A stretch of DNA of 64,000 nt, from assembly GCF_016863135.1 (NCBI RefSeq), contig NZ_BOOH01000023.1, positions 1-64,000 of the forward strand. Reading direction: 5' to 3'. Positions 1-8,944 of this stretch are shown here, one piece after another (the stretch's first letter is position 1; every line of letters starts with the position of its first letter). The position numbers and the translations under genes are program-made. The DNA is from Planobispora longispora. GTDB taxonomy: Bacteria > Actinomycetota > Actinomycetes > Streptosporangiales > Streptosporangiaceae. The notes under the pieces are model-generated. The model was not told where the DNA came from. It made no database searches and saw only the letters and a list, made by a program, of their open reading frames with translations.

Positions 1-80
1 ATGGCCGCCCGCCGTACCTCCTCCCGCATGAGCCGGCCGGCCGCGGGCGGGCGGACTCCCGCCCCGCCCGCGGCCGGCCG

Positions 81-113
81 GGGTGGGGCGGGGTGGCCTC
101 CCCCGCCCCACCC
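81..113 (-). terminator. Intrinsic-type hairpin after the enoyl-reductase-like gene
   Basis: Two perfectly complementary 13-base arms (81-93 and 101-113) surround a 7-base loop. The hairpin lies 10 bases past the stop codon of the minus-strand gene at 123-1283. It has no T-tract, which is common for actinomycete terminators. Bases 1-80 show no gene I can support. Confidence 0.7.
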
Positions 114-122
114 GCGGATCCG

Positions 123-1283
123 CTACCCGCGGGATTCGCTCAGCACCCGGAAGGCGATCCCCGCCCGCCGCAGGCGCTCGATCAGCGCGTCGCCCATCGC
201 CACGGCGGTGGTCACCTGGCCCGAGACCCGCGGGAGGTCGTCGAAGGCCAGGCAGAGCGCCGACTCGGCGAACATCTTGGCGGTCTCGTCGTATCCGGGG
301 TCGCCGCCCGACACCTCGGTGAGGACGCGCTCACCGCCGCCCCGCCCGTCGAAGGTGACCTTGAACCAGCTCGCGGCCCGCTGCTCGGGGGTGGGCCCGG
401 AGCCGGGCAGGACCCGGCCGAGCAACCAGGAGCGCGCGGGCGGGATCTGCGCGAGGACGGCCAGCGCCCCGGCCCCGGCGGCCAGGCCGAGGGCGCCGCC
501 CAGGTGCTTGACGGCCATGTGGTGCCGGTAGACGAAGTCCGGGCCGTAGCGCTCCAGGGCCCGGGCCGAGCGGCCGACGATCTGCGGGTCGATCGTGGGC
601 AGCGGCAGCGCCCAGCCGCCCACGTAGCGGAGGGTGCCGGGCAGCCCGCGGGCCCGGCGCCCGGCGGGGCGCTCCTCGGCCCGGCGGCGGTCGAGGGCGG
701 CCCGCGCGGCCTGCGGGGCGCGCGCGAGGACCGTGACGGCCGAGTGCAGGGTCCCGCCCGACGGCCTGCCGTTCCCCCGCACGTACCCGTCGATCCGGAT
801 CGGCACGTCCTTGGGCAGGAGGCCGACGGTGAAGTGGACGCCCAGGTCGTACGGGATCGAGTCGAACCCGCACGCGTGCACGATCTTGGCGCCGCTCTCC
901 TGCGCCCGCGCGTGGTGCCGGACGTACATCAGATCGACGAACTCCGGCTCGCCGGTGAGGTCGGCGTAGTGGGTGCCGGCCCGCGCGCAGGCGGCCACGA
1001 GCGGCTCGCCGTAGGCGAGGTAGGGGCCCACGGTGGTGGCGACCACCCGGGCCCGGCGGGCGATGTCGTCCAGGGAGGCGGGCTCGCCTGCGTCGGCGTG
1101 GAGCAGCGGCAGCCCGGGCAGGCCGAGCCGCTCCCTGACCGCCTCCAGTCTGCCCCGGTCGCGGCCGGCCAGCGCCCAGCGGCAGCCGGGGCCGGCGTTG
1201 CGCGCCAGGTACTCGGCGGTGAGGGCGCCGGTGAACCCGGTGGCACCGAACAGCACGATGTCGTAAGGACGGTCGTCGGGCAT
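123..1283 (-). CDS. Saccharopine-dehydrogenase-like / trans-acting enoyl reductase family protein
   Basis: This 386-residue protein opens with an NAD(P)-binding Rossmann fold: the stretch IVLFGATGFTG at about residues 7-17 is the GxxGxxG loop. The rest resembles the saccharopine-dehydrogenase-like family that includes the mycobacterial trans-acting enoyl reductases, and the length fits that family (about 390-420). Members act as reductases on acyl or lipid-linked intermediates; the substrate cannot be read here. I chose the ATG at 1283 because GAGGGGAGAG lies just upstream and the Rossmann strand begins at once; a longer reading frame to 1421 adds low-complexity residues. It is monocistronic, divergent from the secreted protein at 1436, and followed by a strong hairpin. 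The family is fairly sure; the reaction is not. Confidence 0.8.
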   Translation of the reverse strand: MPDDRPYDIVLFGATGFTGALTAEYLARNAGPGCRWALAGRDRGRLEAVRERLGLPGLPLLHADAGEPASLDDIARRARVVATTVGPYLAYGEPLVAACARAGTHYADLTGEPEFVDLMYVRHHARAQESGAKIVHACGFDSIPYDLGVHFTVGLLPKDVPIRIDGYVRGNGRPSGGTLHSAVTVLARAPQAARAALDRRRAEERPAGRRARGLPGTLRYVGGWALPLPTIDPQIVGRSARALERYGPDFVYRHHMAVKHLGGALGLAAGAGALAVLAQIPPARSWLLGRVLPGSGPTPEQRAASWFKVTFDGRGGGERVLTEVSGGDPGYDETAKMFAESALCLAFDDLPRVSGQVTTAVAMGDALIERLRRAGIAFRVLSESRG

Positions 1284-1435
1284 GGGTGGGGCTCTCCCCT
1301 CGGCGTCACGATCTTCCTCCGCCCCACATTGACACGCGCGGGCGGCGGTTGGGAACCGTCCCCGGGCATCCGTGAACCGTCCCGCCCGCCGGCACGTCAT
1401 GGTCGTTGGCGGCTCCGGCACTTCCAGGAGGTCTC

Positions 1436-2050
1436 ATGCGTCGCGTTCTCGGTCTCGCCACAGGTCTCGTCCTCGCCTCCACGGCGCTGGTCCCGGCCGC
1501 CTCCGCCGCCCCCGTCCCTGCGGCGGCCGGCGCGGGCCGGGCGGGGGCCGCCTGCCGTACGGACGCCGGGAAGTGCGGGCGCGACCCGCTCATCGCCATC
1601 GCGGTGAAGGTGCGCGCCACGCCCGCCGCCCGTCCCGGCGGCAAGGTCACCTACGTCATCGACTACTCCCAGACCTGGACGCCGTCCTTCGCCCCCTACT
1701 GGGGCGCCCTCTGGGTCGGGGGCAGGTTCCCCAAGGGGGCGCGCGGCCCGGTCCGCGCCGCGCTCCACGACACGTCGGGCAGACGCCTGGCCGTCCTGCC
1801 CTGCCGCCGGTACGCCGACGGCGTCTGGTGCGACGCCCACGGCCCGATGCCGCATCAGGGACGGATCGTCATGTCCGCCCGCCTGCCCGCCACGGCGAAG
1901 GGCACCGTCACGGCCAGGCTCGGGTTCGACAGCTTCGAATCGCTGAACGAAGCCGAGTACGCCCGGCACCACGGCAGGAAGAAGCTGCGGGAGAAGTTCT
2001 GCGAGTTCCGCTTCACGAAGACCGCCGCCACACGGGTCCGCACCGAATGA
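1436..2050 (+). CDS. Secreted protein of unknown function
   Basis: The 204-residue product starts at the ATG that follows a perfect AGGAGG site (1426-1431). Residues 1-24 form a clear Sec signal peptide ending in ASA-AP. The mature part holds four cysteines (two around residues 40-46, one in LPCRRY and one in KFCEFR), so two disulfides are possible outside the cell. I do not recognise a domain. A Lys/Arg-rich C-terminus ends the protein. The histidine kinase gene starts 45 bases downstream on the same strand, so co-transcription is possible but not shown by overlap. Export is well supported; function is unknown. Confidence 0.75.
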   Translation: MRRVLGLATGLVLASTALVPAASAAPVPAAAGAGRAGAACRTDAGKCGRDPLIAIAVKVRATPAARPGGKVTYVIDYSQTWTPSFAPYWGALWVGGRFPKGARGPVRAALHDTSGRRLAVLPCRRYADGVWCDAHGPMPHQGRIVMSARLPATAKGTVTARLGFDSFESLNEAEYARHHGRKKLREKFCEFRFTKTAATRVRTE

Positions 2051-2095
2051 CGCACGACACATCAACTACGGCCTCCGTCTGCCGATGAGAGACGC

Positions 2096-4780
2096 GTGTG
2101 GAATGTGATCAAAGGCGAGACCGGCCGTGCCGTCCGGTCGGCAGGCGTGCTTGCCGTCCTGGCGGCGCTGCTGGTGGCGATCGTGGGCACGGCCCTGTCG
2201 ATCGGGGCCGGGACCGCGCTGCGCACCGTGCAACAGCGCGCCGCCGACCAGGCCATGGACCGGCGGATGGAGCTGGCGTGCTCGGCGGTGGCCGCGGAGA
2301 CCGGCCGTTACGTCGACACGATGCGCATGATCGCCGCCTCGGCCGGTTCGATGCGGCCGCTGACGAGGACCGCCTTCGCCCAGACCGTACGGCCCCTGGA
2401 GCAGATGGGCCTGACCGGTGCCACCTCGATCGCGTTCATGGTCGCCGCCACCGACGAGCAGATTCCGCGGCTCCGGGCCGTCTGGCGCGACCGCGGGGTG
2501 GCTGACCTGGGGCAGGGCGTCGTGGGTCCCCAGCACGGGCAGGGGCACGAGAACGAGAACGAGCACGAGCACGTCTTCTCCGTCTTCAGTCATCCCCTGG
2601 CCGGGCTGACCGCGGCCGAGGGCACCGGCTCCTCCCTCCCCCAGGCGGCCGCCCAGGCCCTCGTCGAGGCCCGCCACAGCGGCCAGGTCACGGTCTCGGA
2701 CACCTACCTGCCGAGCCGTGACACCCAGCTGCCGCCACACCGGCAGCAGCGGTCGTTCGTGCTGGTCGCCCCGGTCTACGGGCCCCTCGCGGACACCGGC
2801 GCGGCGCAGTCGTTCCTCGGCTGGATGCTGATGGAGGTGCGCGGTCAGGACTTCATCGGCGCCACCCTGCAGCACGTCATCCACGGCAGCGCCGACGTGC
2901 AGCTGCGCGCCCACCACGCCGACGGCACCGACGTGACGGTGACCACGCTGGAGGCCGCCGGCGACGACCCGCGCGACCTGCAGCGCGGCGGCCAGGTACG
3001 CGTCGCCCAGCGCCACTGGCATCTGCGGATCGCCGCCACCAGCGCCTACCTGCCCGAGACGAACAGCGCCCTGCCCGCGGCCGTGACCGCCGCGGGGATC
3101 GCGGCGAGCGTCCTGCTGGCGCTCCTGGCCTTCACTCTGGCCGGCAGCCGGGCGCGGGCGCGCGCCCAGGTCGTCGAGGCCACCACCGAGCTGCGTGCCG
3201 CCGAGCAGGCCGCCCGCCGCCAGGCCGCCCTGCTCACGGCGGTCCTGGACAGCGTCAGCGACGGTGTCAGCGTCGTCGACGAGCACGGCGCGTTCCTGCT
3301 GCACAACCCCGCCGCCAAGAGCATCCTCGGCGTCACCTCCACCAGTGACCGGATCGGTTCCTGGCAGCGCCACTACGGCATCTTCACCCCCGACGGCGAG
3401 GATCCGTTCCCCACCGAGCAGATGCCGCTGGTGCGCGCCCTGGCGGGCGAGTCGGCCGAGCAGGTGCCGATGATGGTCCGCAACCTGGCCCACTCCGACG
3501 GAGTGATCATCTCCGTGTCGGCCCGGCCGCTGGACGCCGCCAGCGGGCAGGCCGGCGCGGTCGCGGTCTTCCACGACATCACCGCGGTGCGCGAGCGCGA
3601 GGCCAAGCTGGCCGCCACCAGCGCGGCGCTCCACGAGGAGCTGGCCCAGCACGAGGCCGACCAGGCCGAGCTGCGCGCCGCACGCGACGAGCTGGTCGCC
3701 CAGAAGGCCTACCTGAACCAGATCATGGACGCCATCAACGTCGCCGTGATGACCGTCGGCACCGACGGACGGCTCGTGCACGGCAACCGCGTCGCCCGCG
3801 TCGTCCTGCCGCCCGGGGAGGCGCCGACCGTCGCCGAGATCGCCATGAAACTGAACATGACCCACCCCGACGGCGCCCCCATGCCCATCGAGGAGACCCC
3901 GCTGGTGCGGGCGCTGCGCGGCGAGAAGGTCAACAACATGGAGGCCCTCGTGACCGTGCACGACGGCACCCGGCGGGCCGTCGCGGTGCACGCCCGGCCG
4001 CTGCACCGCACCGACGGCCAGGTCGTCGGCGCCGTCGCCTCCTCCTTCGACATCACCGCGCTGCGCGAGCGCGAGGCCGAGCTGAGCGCGTTCGCCGGCA
4101 TCGTCGCCCACGACCTCAAACGCCCGCTGGCCGCGGTGCGCGGCTTCGCCGAGCTGGTGCACGAGAGCCTGGCCGACCAGACCGGCCTGGACGAGCAGGT
4201 GCGTCACCTGGAGCGCGCCATGGCCGCCACCGGGCGGATGAGCCGCCTGATCGACGACCTGCTCACCTACGCCACGGCCCGGGACGCCCCCCTGCTCCTG
4301 GCCCCGGTCCGGCTGGACACGCTGATGCGCGAGCTCGTCGACGAGCACCTGACCGCGGTCTCGGCCGACCCCTCGGCCCTCATCCCGCAGGTGTACGTCG
4401 GATCGCTCCCGAACGTCCGCGCCGATGTGGCCCTGATCCGCCAGCTGCTGGACAACCTGATCGGCAACGCCATCAAGTACACCCCGCCCGGCCGCGCGGC
4501 CCGCGTGGACATCACGGCCCATTCGGCCGGTGACGGCTGGGTGCGCCTGGAGGTCGCCGACCGCGGCATCGGCATCCCGCCGGGCGAGCACCAGGCGATC
4601 TTCGCCAGCTTCCACCGGGTCGCCACCGCCTACAGCGGCACGGGGCTGGGCCTGGCCATCTGCCAGCGCATCGTCGAGCGTCACGGCGGCACCATCGCCG
4701 CCGGCGACAACCCCGGCGGCGGCGCCCGCTTCAGCATCACCCTGCCGGCCGCCTCGGTCGGCGTGGAACAGGCGGCGTGA
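2096..4780 (+). CDS. Hybrid-free sensor histidine kinase: CHASE, two PAS, HisKA, HATPase
   Basis: This 894-residue membrane kinase has a transmembrane helix at about 15-38, an extracellular CHASE-type sensor domain (about 45-325, including the conserved AFAQTVRPLEQ and GATSIAFM stretches), and a second helix at about 329-350. It continues with PAS domains at about 375-490 and 540-650, a dimerisation domain with phospho-acceptor His672 in VAHDLKRPL, and a HATPase with the N box DNLIGNAIKY and the G box GTGLGLAICQ. A His/Glu-rich patch (HENENEHEH, about residue 151) sits in the sensor domain and could bind metal; that is inference. The start is a GTG preceded by GATGAGAGA. No response regulator is adjacent, so it is an orphan kinase. 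CHASE domains usually sense small extracellular ligands; the ligand here is unknown. Confidence 0.9.
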   Translation: MWNVIKGETGRAVRSAGVLAVLAALLVAIVGTALSIGAGTALRTVQQRAADQAMDRRMELACSAVAAETGRYVDTMRMIAASAGSMRPLTRTAFAQTVRPLEQMGLTGATSIAFMVAATDEQIPRLRAVWRDRGVADLGQGVVGPQHGQGHENENEHEHVFSVFSHPLAGLTAAEGTGSSLPQAAAQALVEARHSGQVTVSDTYLPSRDTQLPPHRQQRSFVLVAPVYGPLADTGAAQSFLGWMLMEVRGQDFIGATLQHVIHGSADVQLRAHHADGTDVTVTTLEAAGDDPRDLQRGGQVRVAQRHWHLRIAATSAYLPETNSALPAAVTAAGIAASVLLALLAFTLAGSRARARAQVVEATTELRAAEQAARRQAALLTAVLDSVSDGVSVVDEHGAFLLHNPAAKSILGVTSTSDRIGSWQRHYGIFTPDGEDPFPTEQMPLVRALAGESAEQVPMMVRNLAHSDGVIISVSARPLDAASGQAGAVAVFHDITAVREREAKLAATSAALHEELAQHEADQAELRAARDELVAQKAYLNQIMDAINVAVMTVGTDGRLVHGNRVARVVLPPGEAPTVAEIAMKLNMTHPDGAPMPIEETPLVRALRGEKVNNMEALVTVHDGTRRAVAVHARPLHRTDGQVVGAVASSFDITALREREAELSAFAGIVAHDLKRPLAAVRGFAELVHESLADQTGLDEQVRHLERAMAATGRMSRLIDDLLTYATARDAPLLLAPVRLDTLMRELVDEHLTAVSADPSALIPQVYVGSLPNVRADVALIRQLLDNLIGNAIKYTPPGRAARVDITAHSAGDGWVRLEVADRGIGIPPGEHQAIFASFHRVATAYSGTGLGLAICQRIVERHGGTIAAGDNPGGGARFSITLPAASVGVEQAA

Positions 4781-5001
4781 GCCCCGGCCCGGACCCGGCG
4801 CGGCGGCCGCCGTCCGGGTTCCGGCGGCACTGTGGTCGCCGTCCGGGTCCCAGCGGCCCCGAACGTGTCTCGCGGCGGCCCCGGGCGTGTTTCCGGCGGC
4901 CCCGCGCGCCGTCCCGAATCGGCCCGGGGCGCACCTGTTGGTAGGTTCTTGCCGAGGACCGATACGCGGGTGAGCGCGGCGCGCACGAACGGAGGATCAG
5001 C

Positions 5002-5487
5002 GTGGTGGAAGTCGAGCAGACGGTGCTGCCGGGGATCGGGTTGCGGCACGAGTTCACCACGCGCTCCGGCCGGCGGATCGGCATCGTCTCCCACCGCACC
5101 GGCCGCCGCGACCTGGTGATCTATGATGCCGACGATCCCGATCGGGCGTGCGAGACGGTGAAACTGAACGACGAGGAGGCCGACACCCTCGTCGAGCTGC
5201 TGGGCGCCCCGCGCATCGTGCAGCGCCTCAACGCCCTGCACCGCGACGTCGAGGGGCTGGTCAGCCTGCAGCTGCCGATCCCGTCCGGCTCGCCCTACGC
5301 CGGGCGCCCGATGGGCGACGCCCAGGTGCGCACCCGCACCGGCGCCTCCATCGTGGCCGTGGTCCGCTCCGGCCAGGTCGTCGCCAGCCCGGGGCCGGAG
5401 TTCCGGCTCGCCGGGGAAGACATCGTGGTCGTGGTGGGCAGTCCGGAGAGCACCGCCGCCGTCGCCGACATCTTCTCCCACGGATAG
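5002..5487 (+). CDS. Regulatory subunit of a cation:proton antiporter (KhtT-like, TrkA-C domain)
   Basis: The 161-residue soluble protein has an N-terminal KhtT-like half (about 1-75, GIGLRHEFTTRSGRRIGIVSHRTGRRDLVIYD) and a C-terminal TrkA-C/RCK_C fold (about 85-158) with the GxxFRLAGEDIVVVVG pattern of ligand-binding RCK_C domains. In characterised two-component antiporters this subunit gates the membrane protein, often in response to nucleotides such as cyclic di-AMP, or pH. The start is a GTG with CGGAGG six to eight bases upstream. Only 8 bases separate it from the antiporter gene, so the pair is almost certainly one operon. Family and pairing are well supported; the ligand is inference. 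Confidence 0.88.
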   Translation: MVEVEQTVLPGIGLRHEFTTRSGRRIGIVSHRTGRRDLVIYDADDPDRACETVKLNDEEADTLVELLGAPRIVQRLNALHRDVEGLVSLQLPIPSGSPYAGRPMGDAQVRTRTGASIVAVVRSGQVVASPGPEFRLAGEDIVVVVGSPESTAAVADIFSHG

Positions 5488-5495
5488 GCCGGCGA

Positions 5496-6662
5496 GTGGA
5501 GCACTCTCACACGGCGATCCTTTTCCTCGAGTTCGGCGCCGTCCTGCTCGGGCTCGGCATCCTCGGAGCGCTGGCGCTGCGCGTCGGCATCTCCCCCATC
5601 CCCCTCTACCTGATCGCCGGGCTGGCCTTCGGCACCGGCGGCATCGTCCCTCTGGCCACCAGCGAGGAGTTCATCGCCACCGGCGCCGAGATCGGCGTCG
5701 TCCTGCTGCTGCTCACCCTCGGCCTGGAGTACAACGCCGGCGAGCTGGTGACCAGCCTGAAGAGCAACGCCCCGGCCGGTCTGGTGGACCTGGTGCTCAA
5801 CGCCGCGCCCGGCGCGATCTGCGCGCTGCTGCTCGGCTGGGGCCCGGTCGCCGCGGTGGCCATGGCCGGCGTCACCTACGCCACCTCCTCCGGCATCACC
5901 GCCAAGGTCCTGTCCGACCTGGGCTGGATCGGCAACCGCGAGACCCCGGTGGTGCTGTCGCTGCTGGTCTTCGAGGACCTGACCATGGCGGTCTACCTGC
6001 CGGTGCTGACCGCCATGCTGGCCGGTCTCAGCTTCGCCGGCGGCGCGGTCACCGTCGGCATCGCGCTGGCCACCGTCAGCGTGGTGCTGCTGGTGGCGCT
6101 GCGCTTCGGGCGGTTCATCGAGGCGTTCGTCTCCAGCCCCAACTCCGAGGTGCTGCTGCTGAAGGTGGTCGGCCTGGCCCTGCTGGTGGCCGGTGCCGCC
6201 CAGCAGCTGCAGGTGTCGGCCGCGGTGGGGGCGTTCCTGGTCGGCATCGCCCTGTCGGGGGAGCTGGCCCACGAGACCCAGGCGCTGCTGGCCCCGCTGC
6301 GCGACCTGTTCGCCGCGGTCTTCTTCGTCTTCTTCGGCCTGCAGACCGACCCGGCGAAGATCCTGCCGATGGCGGGGCTGGCCGTGCTGCTGGCCCTGGT
6401 CAGCATGGTCACCAAGCTGCTGACCGGCGTGTACGCCGCCCGGCGGGCGGGCATCGGCAAGGCCGGCCGGGCCCGCGCGGGCATCGCGCTCATCCCCCGG
6501 GGCGAGTTCAACATCGTGATCGCCGGCCTGGCGGTGACCGGCGGGGCCCACCCCGACCTGGGTCCGCTGGCCGCCGCCTACGTGCTGATCCTGGCCGCGT
6601 TCGGCCCACTGGCCGCCCGCCTGGTGCAGCCGTTCATCACCGCCATCGCCAAACGCGCCTGA
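5496..6662 (+). CDS. CPA2-family cation:proton antiporter (KhtU/KefB-like)
   Basis: The 388-residue product is almost entirely hydrophobic, with about 12 membrane helices, and matches the sodium/hydrogen exchanger fold of CPA2 transporters. Typical stretches are LLLLTLGLEYNAGELV, the core segment LVFEDLTMAVYLPVL carrying the expected acidic pair ED, and IALIPRGEFNIVIAGL near the end, which resembles the RGEF motif of KefB/KefC. Unlike full-length KefB it has no fused TrkA-N domain; the gating function is supplied by the small protein encoded 8 bases upstream. It probably exports potassium or another monovalent cation in exchange for protons. I chose the GTG at 5496, just after the preceding stop; a longer upstream frame overlaps the partner gene and is not credible. 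Confidence 0.88.
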   Translation: MEHSHTAILFLEFGAVLLGLGILGALALRVGISPIPLYLIAGLAFGTGGIVPLATSEEFIATGAEIGVVLLLLTLGLEYNAGELVTSLKSNAPAGLVDLVLNAAPGAICALLLGWGPVAAVAMAGVTYATSSGITAKVLSDLGWIGNRETPVVLSLLVFEDLTMAVYLPVLTAMLAGLSFAGGAVTVGIALATVSVVLLVALRFGRFIEAFVSSPNSEVLLLKVVGLALLVAGAAQQLQVSAAVGAFLVGIALSGELAHETQALLAPLRDLFAAVFFVFFGLQTDPAKILPMAGLAVLLALVSMVTKLLTGVYAARRAGIGKAGRARAGIALIPRGEFNIVIAGLAVTGGAHPDLGPLAAAYVLILAAFGPLAARLVQPFITAIAKRA

Positions 6663-6737
6663 CCCCGGCCCGCCCGTGCCCGCCGGAGCCCGATCCGGTT
6701 CTCCGGACGACCCGGATCTGGTAGGCATGGGCGGGTG

Positions 6738-7694
6738 ATGCGATCCCTCGCCGTCCCGGCCGCCGTCGTCCTCGCCCTGGGCCTCACCCCCGCGACGGCC
6801 GCGGCCGCTCCCGGCGGGCCCGAGGTCCCGCCGGGGACCGCGGCCGGGTACGTGGTCTACGACCGGCAGGCCGGCAGGATCGTCGCGCACCGCTCGGCGC
6901 ACCGGAAGTTCCGGTCCGCCTCGGTGGTGAAGATCCTGATCGCGATCGACTACCTGGAGTCCCACCGCAGCGTGCCCCGGCGGGACCAGGCGCTGCTGCG
7001 GGACATGTTGCGGGTCAGCGACGACGCCGCCGCCACGGCGTTCTGGAACCGGGGCGGCCGGGGCGGGATCATCAGCCGCACGGCCCGGAAGCTGGGCCTG
7101 ACCGACACCGCTCCCCCGCCCGCCGACAAACCCGGCTTCTGGGGCTACACCTCGCTCAGCGCGCTGGACGTCGTCAGGACCTACCGCTACCTGCTCGACC
7201 GCGCCGACCGGCGGGTCAGCGGCCTCATCCTCGGTCACCTGCGCCGGGCCGGGCGGTGCGGCTCCGACGGCTTCGACCAGTTCTTCGGGATCCCGCGCGG
7301 GGTGCCCGGCCCGTGGGCGGTCAAGCAGGGCTGGTCGGGGTACGGCTCCACGCCCCCGGTCCGCTGCGTCCCCAGGAGCGGGGCGGGCGCGGTCACGGCG
7401 GGCGCCTCCCTCCCGGCCGCCTCCCCCGACGTCCTCCCGGCCGACCGCACCCGGGCGGCGGCCTCCGCCGTCCCCGTCCGCGGCCCGGCCGCGGAGGGCT
7501 CGCCGGTCTCCGCCGGGGCGGGCCCCGTCCCCGACCTGGGCCGTCCGGTGCTGCACACCACCGGCCTCGTCGGGCCGGGGGAGCGATGGGTCATGGTTCT
7601 GCTCACCGCCCATCCCGCGGGGACCGGCTGGCAGCGTTCGACCGCCCGCACGACCAGGCTCGCCAGGGAGCTCTACCGCAGCGTGGCCCCGTGA
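6738..7694 (+). CDS. Secreted serine hydrolase of the beta-lactamase/penicillin-binding fold
   Basis: The 318-residue protein begins with a signal peptide (residues 1-24, cut near AAAA-PGG). It carries the three motifs of the beta-lactamase superfamily: SVVK at 62-65 (nucleophile Ser62, Lys65), SDD at 94-96 in place of SDN, and KQG at 196-198 in place of KTG. A low-complexity Ala/Pro/Val-rich insert follows at about 213-265, before the last strand. The degenerate SDN and KTG boxes are typical of the many uncharacterised actinomycete relatives, so I would not predict antibiotic resistance. It more likely acts on peptidoglycan or another exported substrate. ATG 6738 is preceded directly by an in-frame GTG at 6735 that could serve instead. 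It stands alone and converges on the DUF2203 gene. Confidence 0.8.
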   Translation: MRSLAVPAAVVLALGLTPATAAAAPGGPEVPPGTAAGYVVYDRQAGRIVAHRSAHRKFRSASVVKILIAIDYLESHRSVPRRDQALLRDMLRVSDDAAATAFWNRGGRGGIISRTARKLGLTDTAPPPADKPGFWGYTSLSALDVVRTYRYLLDRADRRVSGLILGHLRRAGRCGSDGFDQFFGIPRGVPGPWAVKQGWSGYGSTPPVRCVPRSGAGAVTAGASLPAASPDVLPADRTRAAASAVPVRGPAAEGSPVSAGAGPVPDLGRPVLHTTGLVGPGERWVMVLLTAHPAGTGWQRSTARTTRLARELYRSVAP

Positions 7695-7710
7695 CCGTGC
7701 GGCCCCGCGG

Positions 7711-8073
7711 TCAGGGGAGGGGACGGCGGCCGGCGAAGCCGAGCTCGTCGCGGTGGTACCACCCCAGCTCGCGGTCCCCTTCGAGCCAGCACAGCCGTAC
7801 GGAGACCCCGTCGAGCGCCGAGGGGAAGTCGACCAGCAGCGGCGCGACGCCCTTGACCTCGAGGCCGTGTGCGACGAACCAGCCGAGGATCTCGCCCAGC
7901 CGCGCCTCCAGCGCCTTGACCTCCGCCAGCCCGCCCCGCTCCGACTCTCCCCGGTCCCTGAGATCCTGGGCGAGCTCCGCCAGGTCACCCCGCATGCGCA
8001 CGAACGCGTCGGCCCGTTCCATCACGGCGGGCATCATCGCCCGCGCCTCCTCGACGGTGAAGGTCCTGTCCAC
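7711..8073 (-). CDS. DUF2203 family protein
   Basis: This 120-residue protein matches the small DUF2203 family over its whole length: FTVEEARAMMPAV at the N-terminus, a helical middle (LKALEARLGEILGWF-like), then the conserved VKGVAPLLVDFPS and the C-terminal WYHRDELGFAGRRPL. The function of the family is unknown. The GTG at 8073 fits the family start. There is no convincing Shine-Dalgarno site; instead TACGGT ends six bases before the GTG, so translation may be leaderless. It converges with the serine hydrolase gene. Confidence 0.85.
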   Translation of the reverse strand: MDRTFTVEEARAMMPAVMERADAFVRMRGDLAELAQDLRDRGESERGGLAEVKALEARLGEILGWFVAHGLEVKGVAPLLVDFPSALDGVSVRLCWLEGDRELGWYHRDELGFAGRRPLP

Positions 8074-8079
8074 ACCTGC

Positions 8080-8085
8080 ACCGTA
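8080..8085 (-). promoter_or_regulatory. Putative -10 element for a leaderless DUF2203 transcript
   Basis: On the minus strand TACGGT is followed by six bases and then the GTG start codon. This spacing would place the transcription start at or within a base of the start codon. I see no good -35 box. Confidence 0.35.
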
Positions 8086-8283
8086 GCGCCTGGCCGTACC
8101 GGATCGCGGGCCTCGGTCGGCGTCCCGGAGCCGCACTGCTCCGCGGACTCCAGGGAATCCCCCCGAAAAGGGACACTTCTATCCGTTTCCCTGAATCTCT
8201 TCGCCTCTGGGGCGTTACCGGGTCCGCAGACCTGGTAGGACAGAGGCAGCCCGCCCTGCCACCCGCGGGCGGAGGAGTATCGG

Positions 8284-8631
8284 ATGCCCTTTTTCACCGT
8301 CTCATCGGACGTGCGCGGCCCCGCGCTCGTCGTCCACGCCGACGGCGAACTCGACTACGGTCACGCCCCCGTGTTCCGGAGCGAGATGACCAGGGTCTGG
8401 GAGGCCGGGACCCCGTCGCTGGTCGTCATCAACGTCACCGGGCTCACCTTCTGCGACTCCGCGGGGGTCGCGGAGCTGATCTGGAGCCTTCAGCGCAGCC
8501 GCGCCCTGGGCACCCGGCTCATCCTGGCGGGAGTGCACGGCACCCTGGAGCGGATCCTCGCCATCACCGGCCTGCGCTCCGCCTTCGAGGTCTCCCCGAC
8601 CGTCGAGGAGGCCGTCCAGGAGATCTCCTAG
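8284..8631 (+). CDS. STAS-domain anti-sigma factor antagonist
   Basis: The 115-residue protein is a single STAS domain. It has the expected DGELDYGHAPVF strand and helix, and the phospho-acceptor loop VTGLTFCDSAGVAEL with its conserved DSAG serine. Such proteins bind an anti-sigma kinase of the RsbW type when unphosphorylated and so release a stress or developmental sigma factor. Neither the kinase nor a sigma factor gene lies nearby, so it is an orphan member. GGAGGAG sits seven bases before the ATG. TGGTAGGAC at about 8233 could be a -10 region, but this is weak. Confidence 0.9.
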   Translation: MPFFTVSSDVRGPALVVHADGELDYGHAPVFRSEMTRVWEAGTPSLVVINVTGLTFCDSAGVAELIWSLQRSRALGTRLILAGVHGTLERILAITGLRSAFEVSPTVEEAVQEIS

Positions 8632-8707
8632 GGACCCGCCCGCCGGACCGCCGGGCCCGCTCAGGTGGCATCCGGGCGCGGCGGCGCGGCGGGCCGGGAA
8701 CGCCGAC

Positions 8708-8944
8708 TCAGCTCTTCCGGTCGATCTTCTCCGCCGTGAGCACACGCGGCGCGTCCACGATCACGTCGGAGAAGATGTCGACGACCAGGGCGATGACCCC
8801 GCCGACCGCGATGAGGCCCACGCCTGCCCAGACCAGCGGCCAGTTCGGACCGAGGCACAGCGCCACGCCGCCGAGCGTGAATCCCGCGATGATGACGATC
8901 ACCGCGAGCCAGGACTTGGGGCTCCCTGCGTGACTTCCGGCCAT
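8708..8944 (-). CDS. Small two-helix membrane protein, HGxxPAAW-like
   Basis: The 78-residue protein has HAGSPKSW near the N-terminus followed by two hydrophobic helices (about 14-31 and 36-56) and a charged tail. It resembles the actinobacterial HGxxPAAW-motif membrane proteins, though the motif is degenerate here (HAGSPKSW). Function is unknown. The ATG at 8944 has AGGGAGA upstream. It converges with the STAS gene, and its promoter lies in the long intergenic stretch to its right. Confidence 0.7.
   Translation of the reverse strand: MAGSHAGSPKSWLAVIVIIAGFTLGGVALCLGPNWPLVWAGVGLIAVGGVIALVVDIFSDVIVDAPRVLTAEKIDRKS

Noticed and set aside
1-531. A 176-codon plus-strand frame at the left edge
   Set aside because: It is antisense to the enoyl-reductase-like gene, runs through its terminator and has an Arg/Pro/Ala/Ser-dominated translation.
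2066-4684. An 872-codon open frame antisense to the histidine kinase gene
   Set aside because: It is the mirror of a well-supported kinase with all motifs; its translation is low-complexity Gly/Arg/Val/His sequence typical of shadow frames in GC-rich DNA.
6738-7694. A true class A beta-lactamase
   Set aside because: The SDN and KTG boxes are degenerate (SDD, KQG) and the Glu166 region is not evident, so only the fold is claimed.
5295-7988. An 897-codon minus-strand frame across the antiporter and hydrolase genes
   Set aside because: It runs antisense to two genuine genes and has a Gly/Gln/Asp-rich translation without domains.
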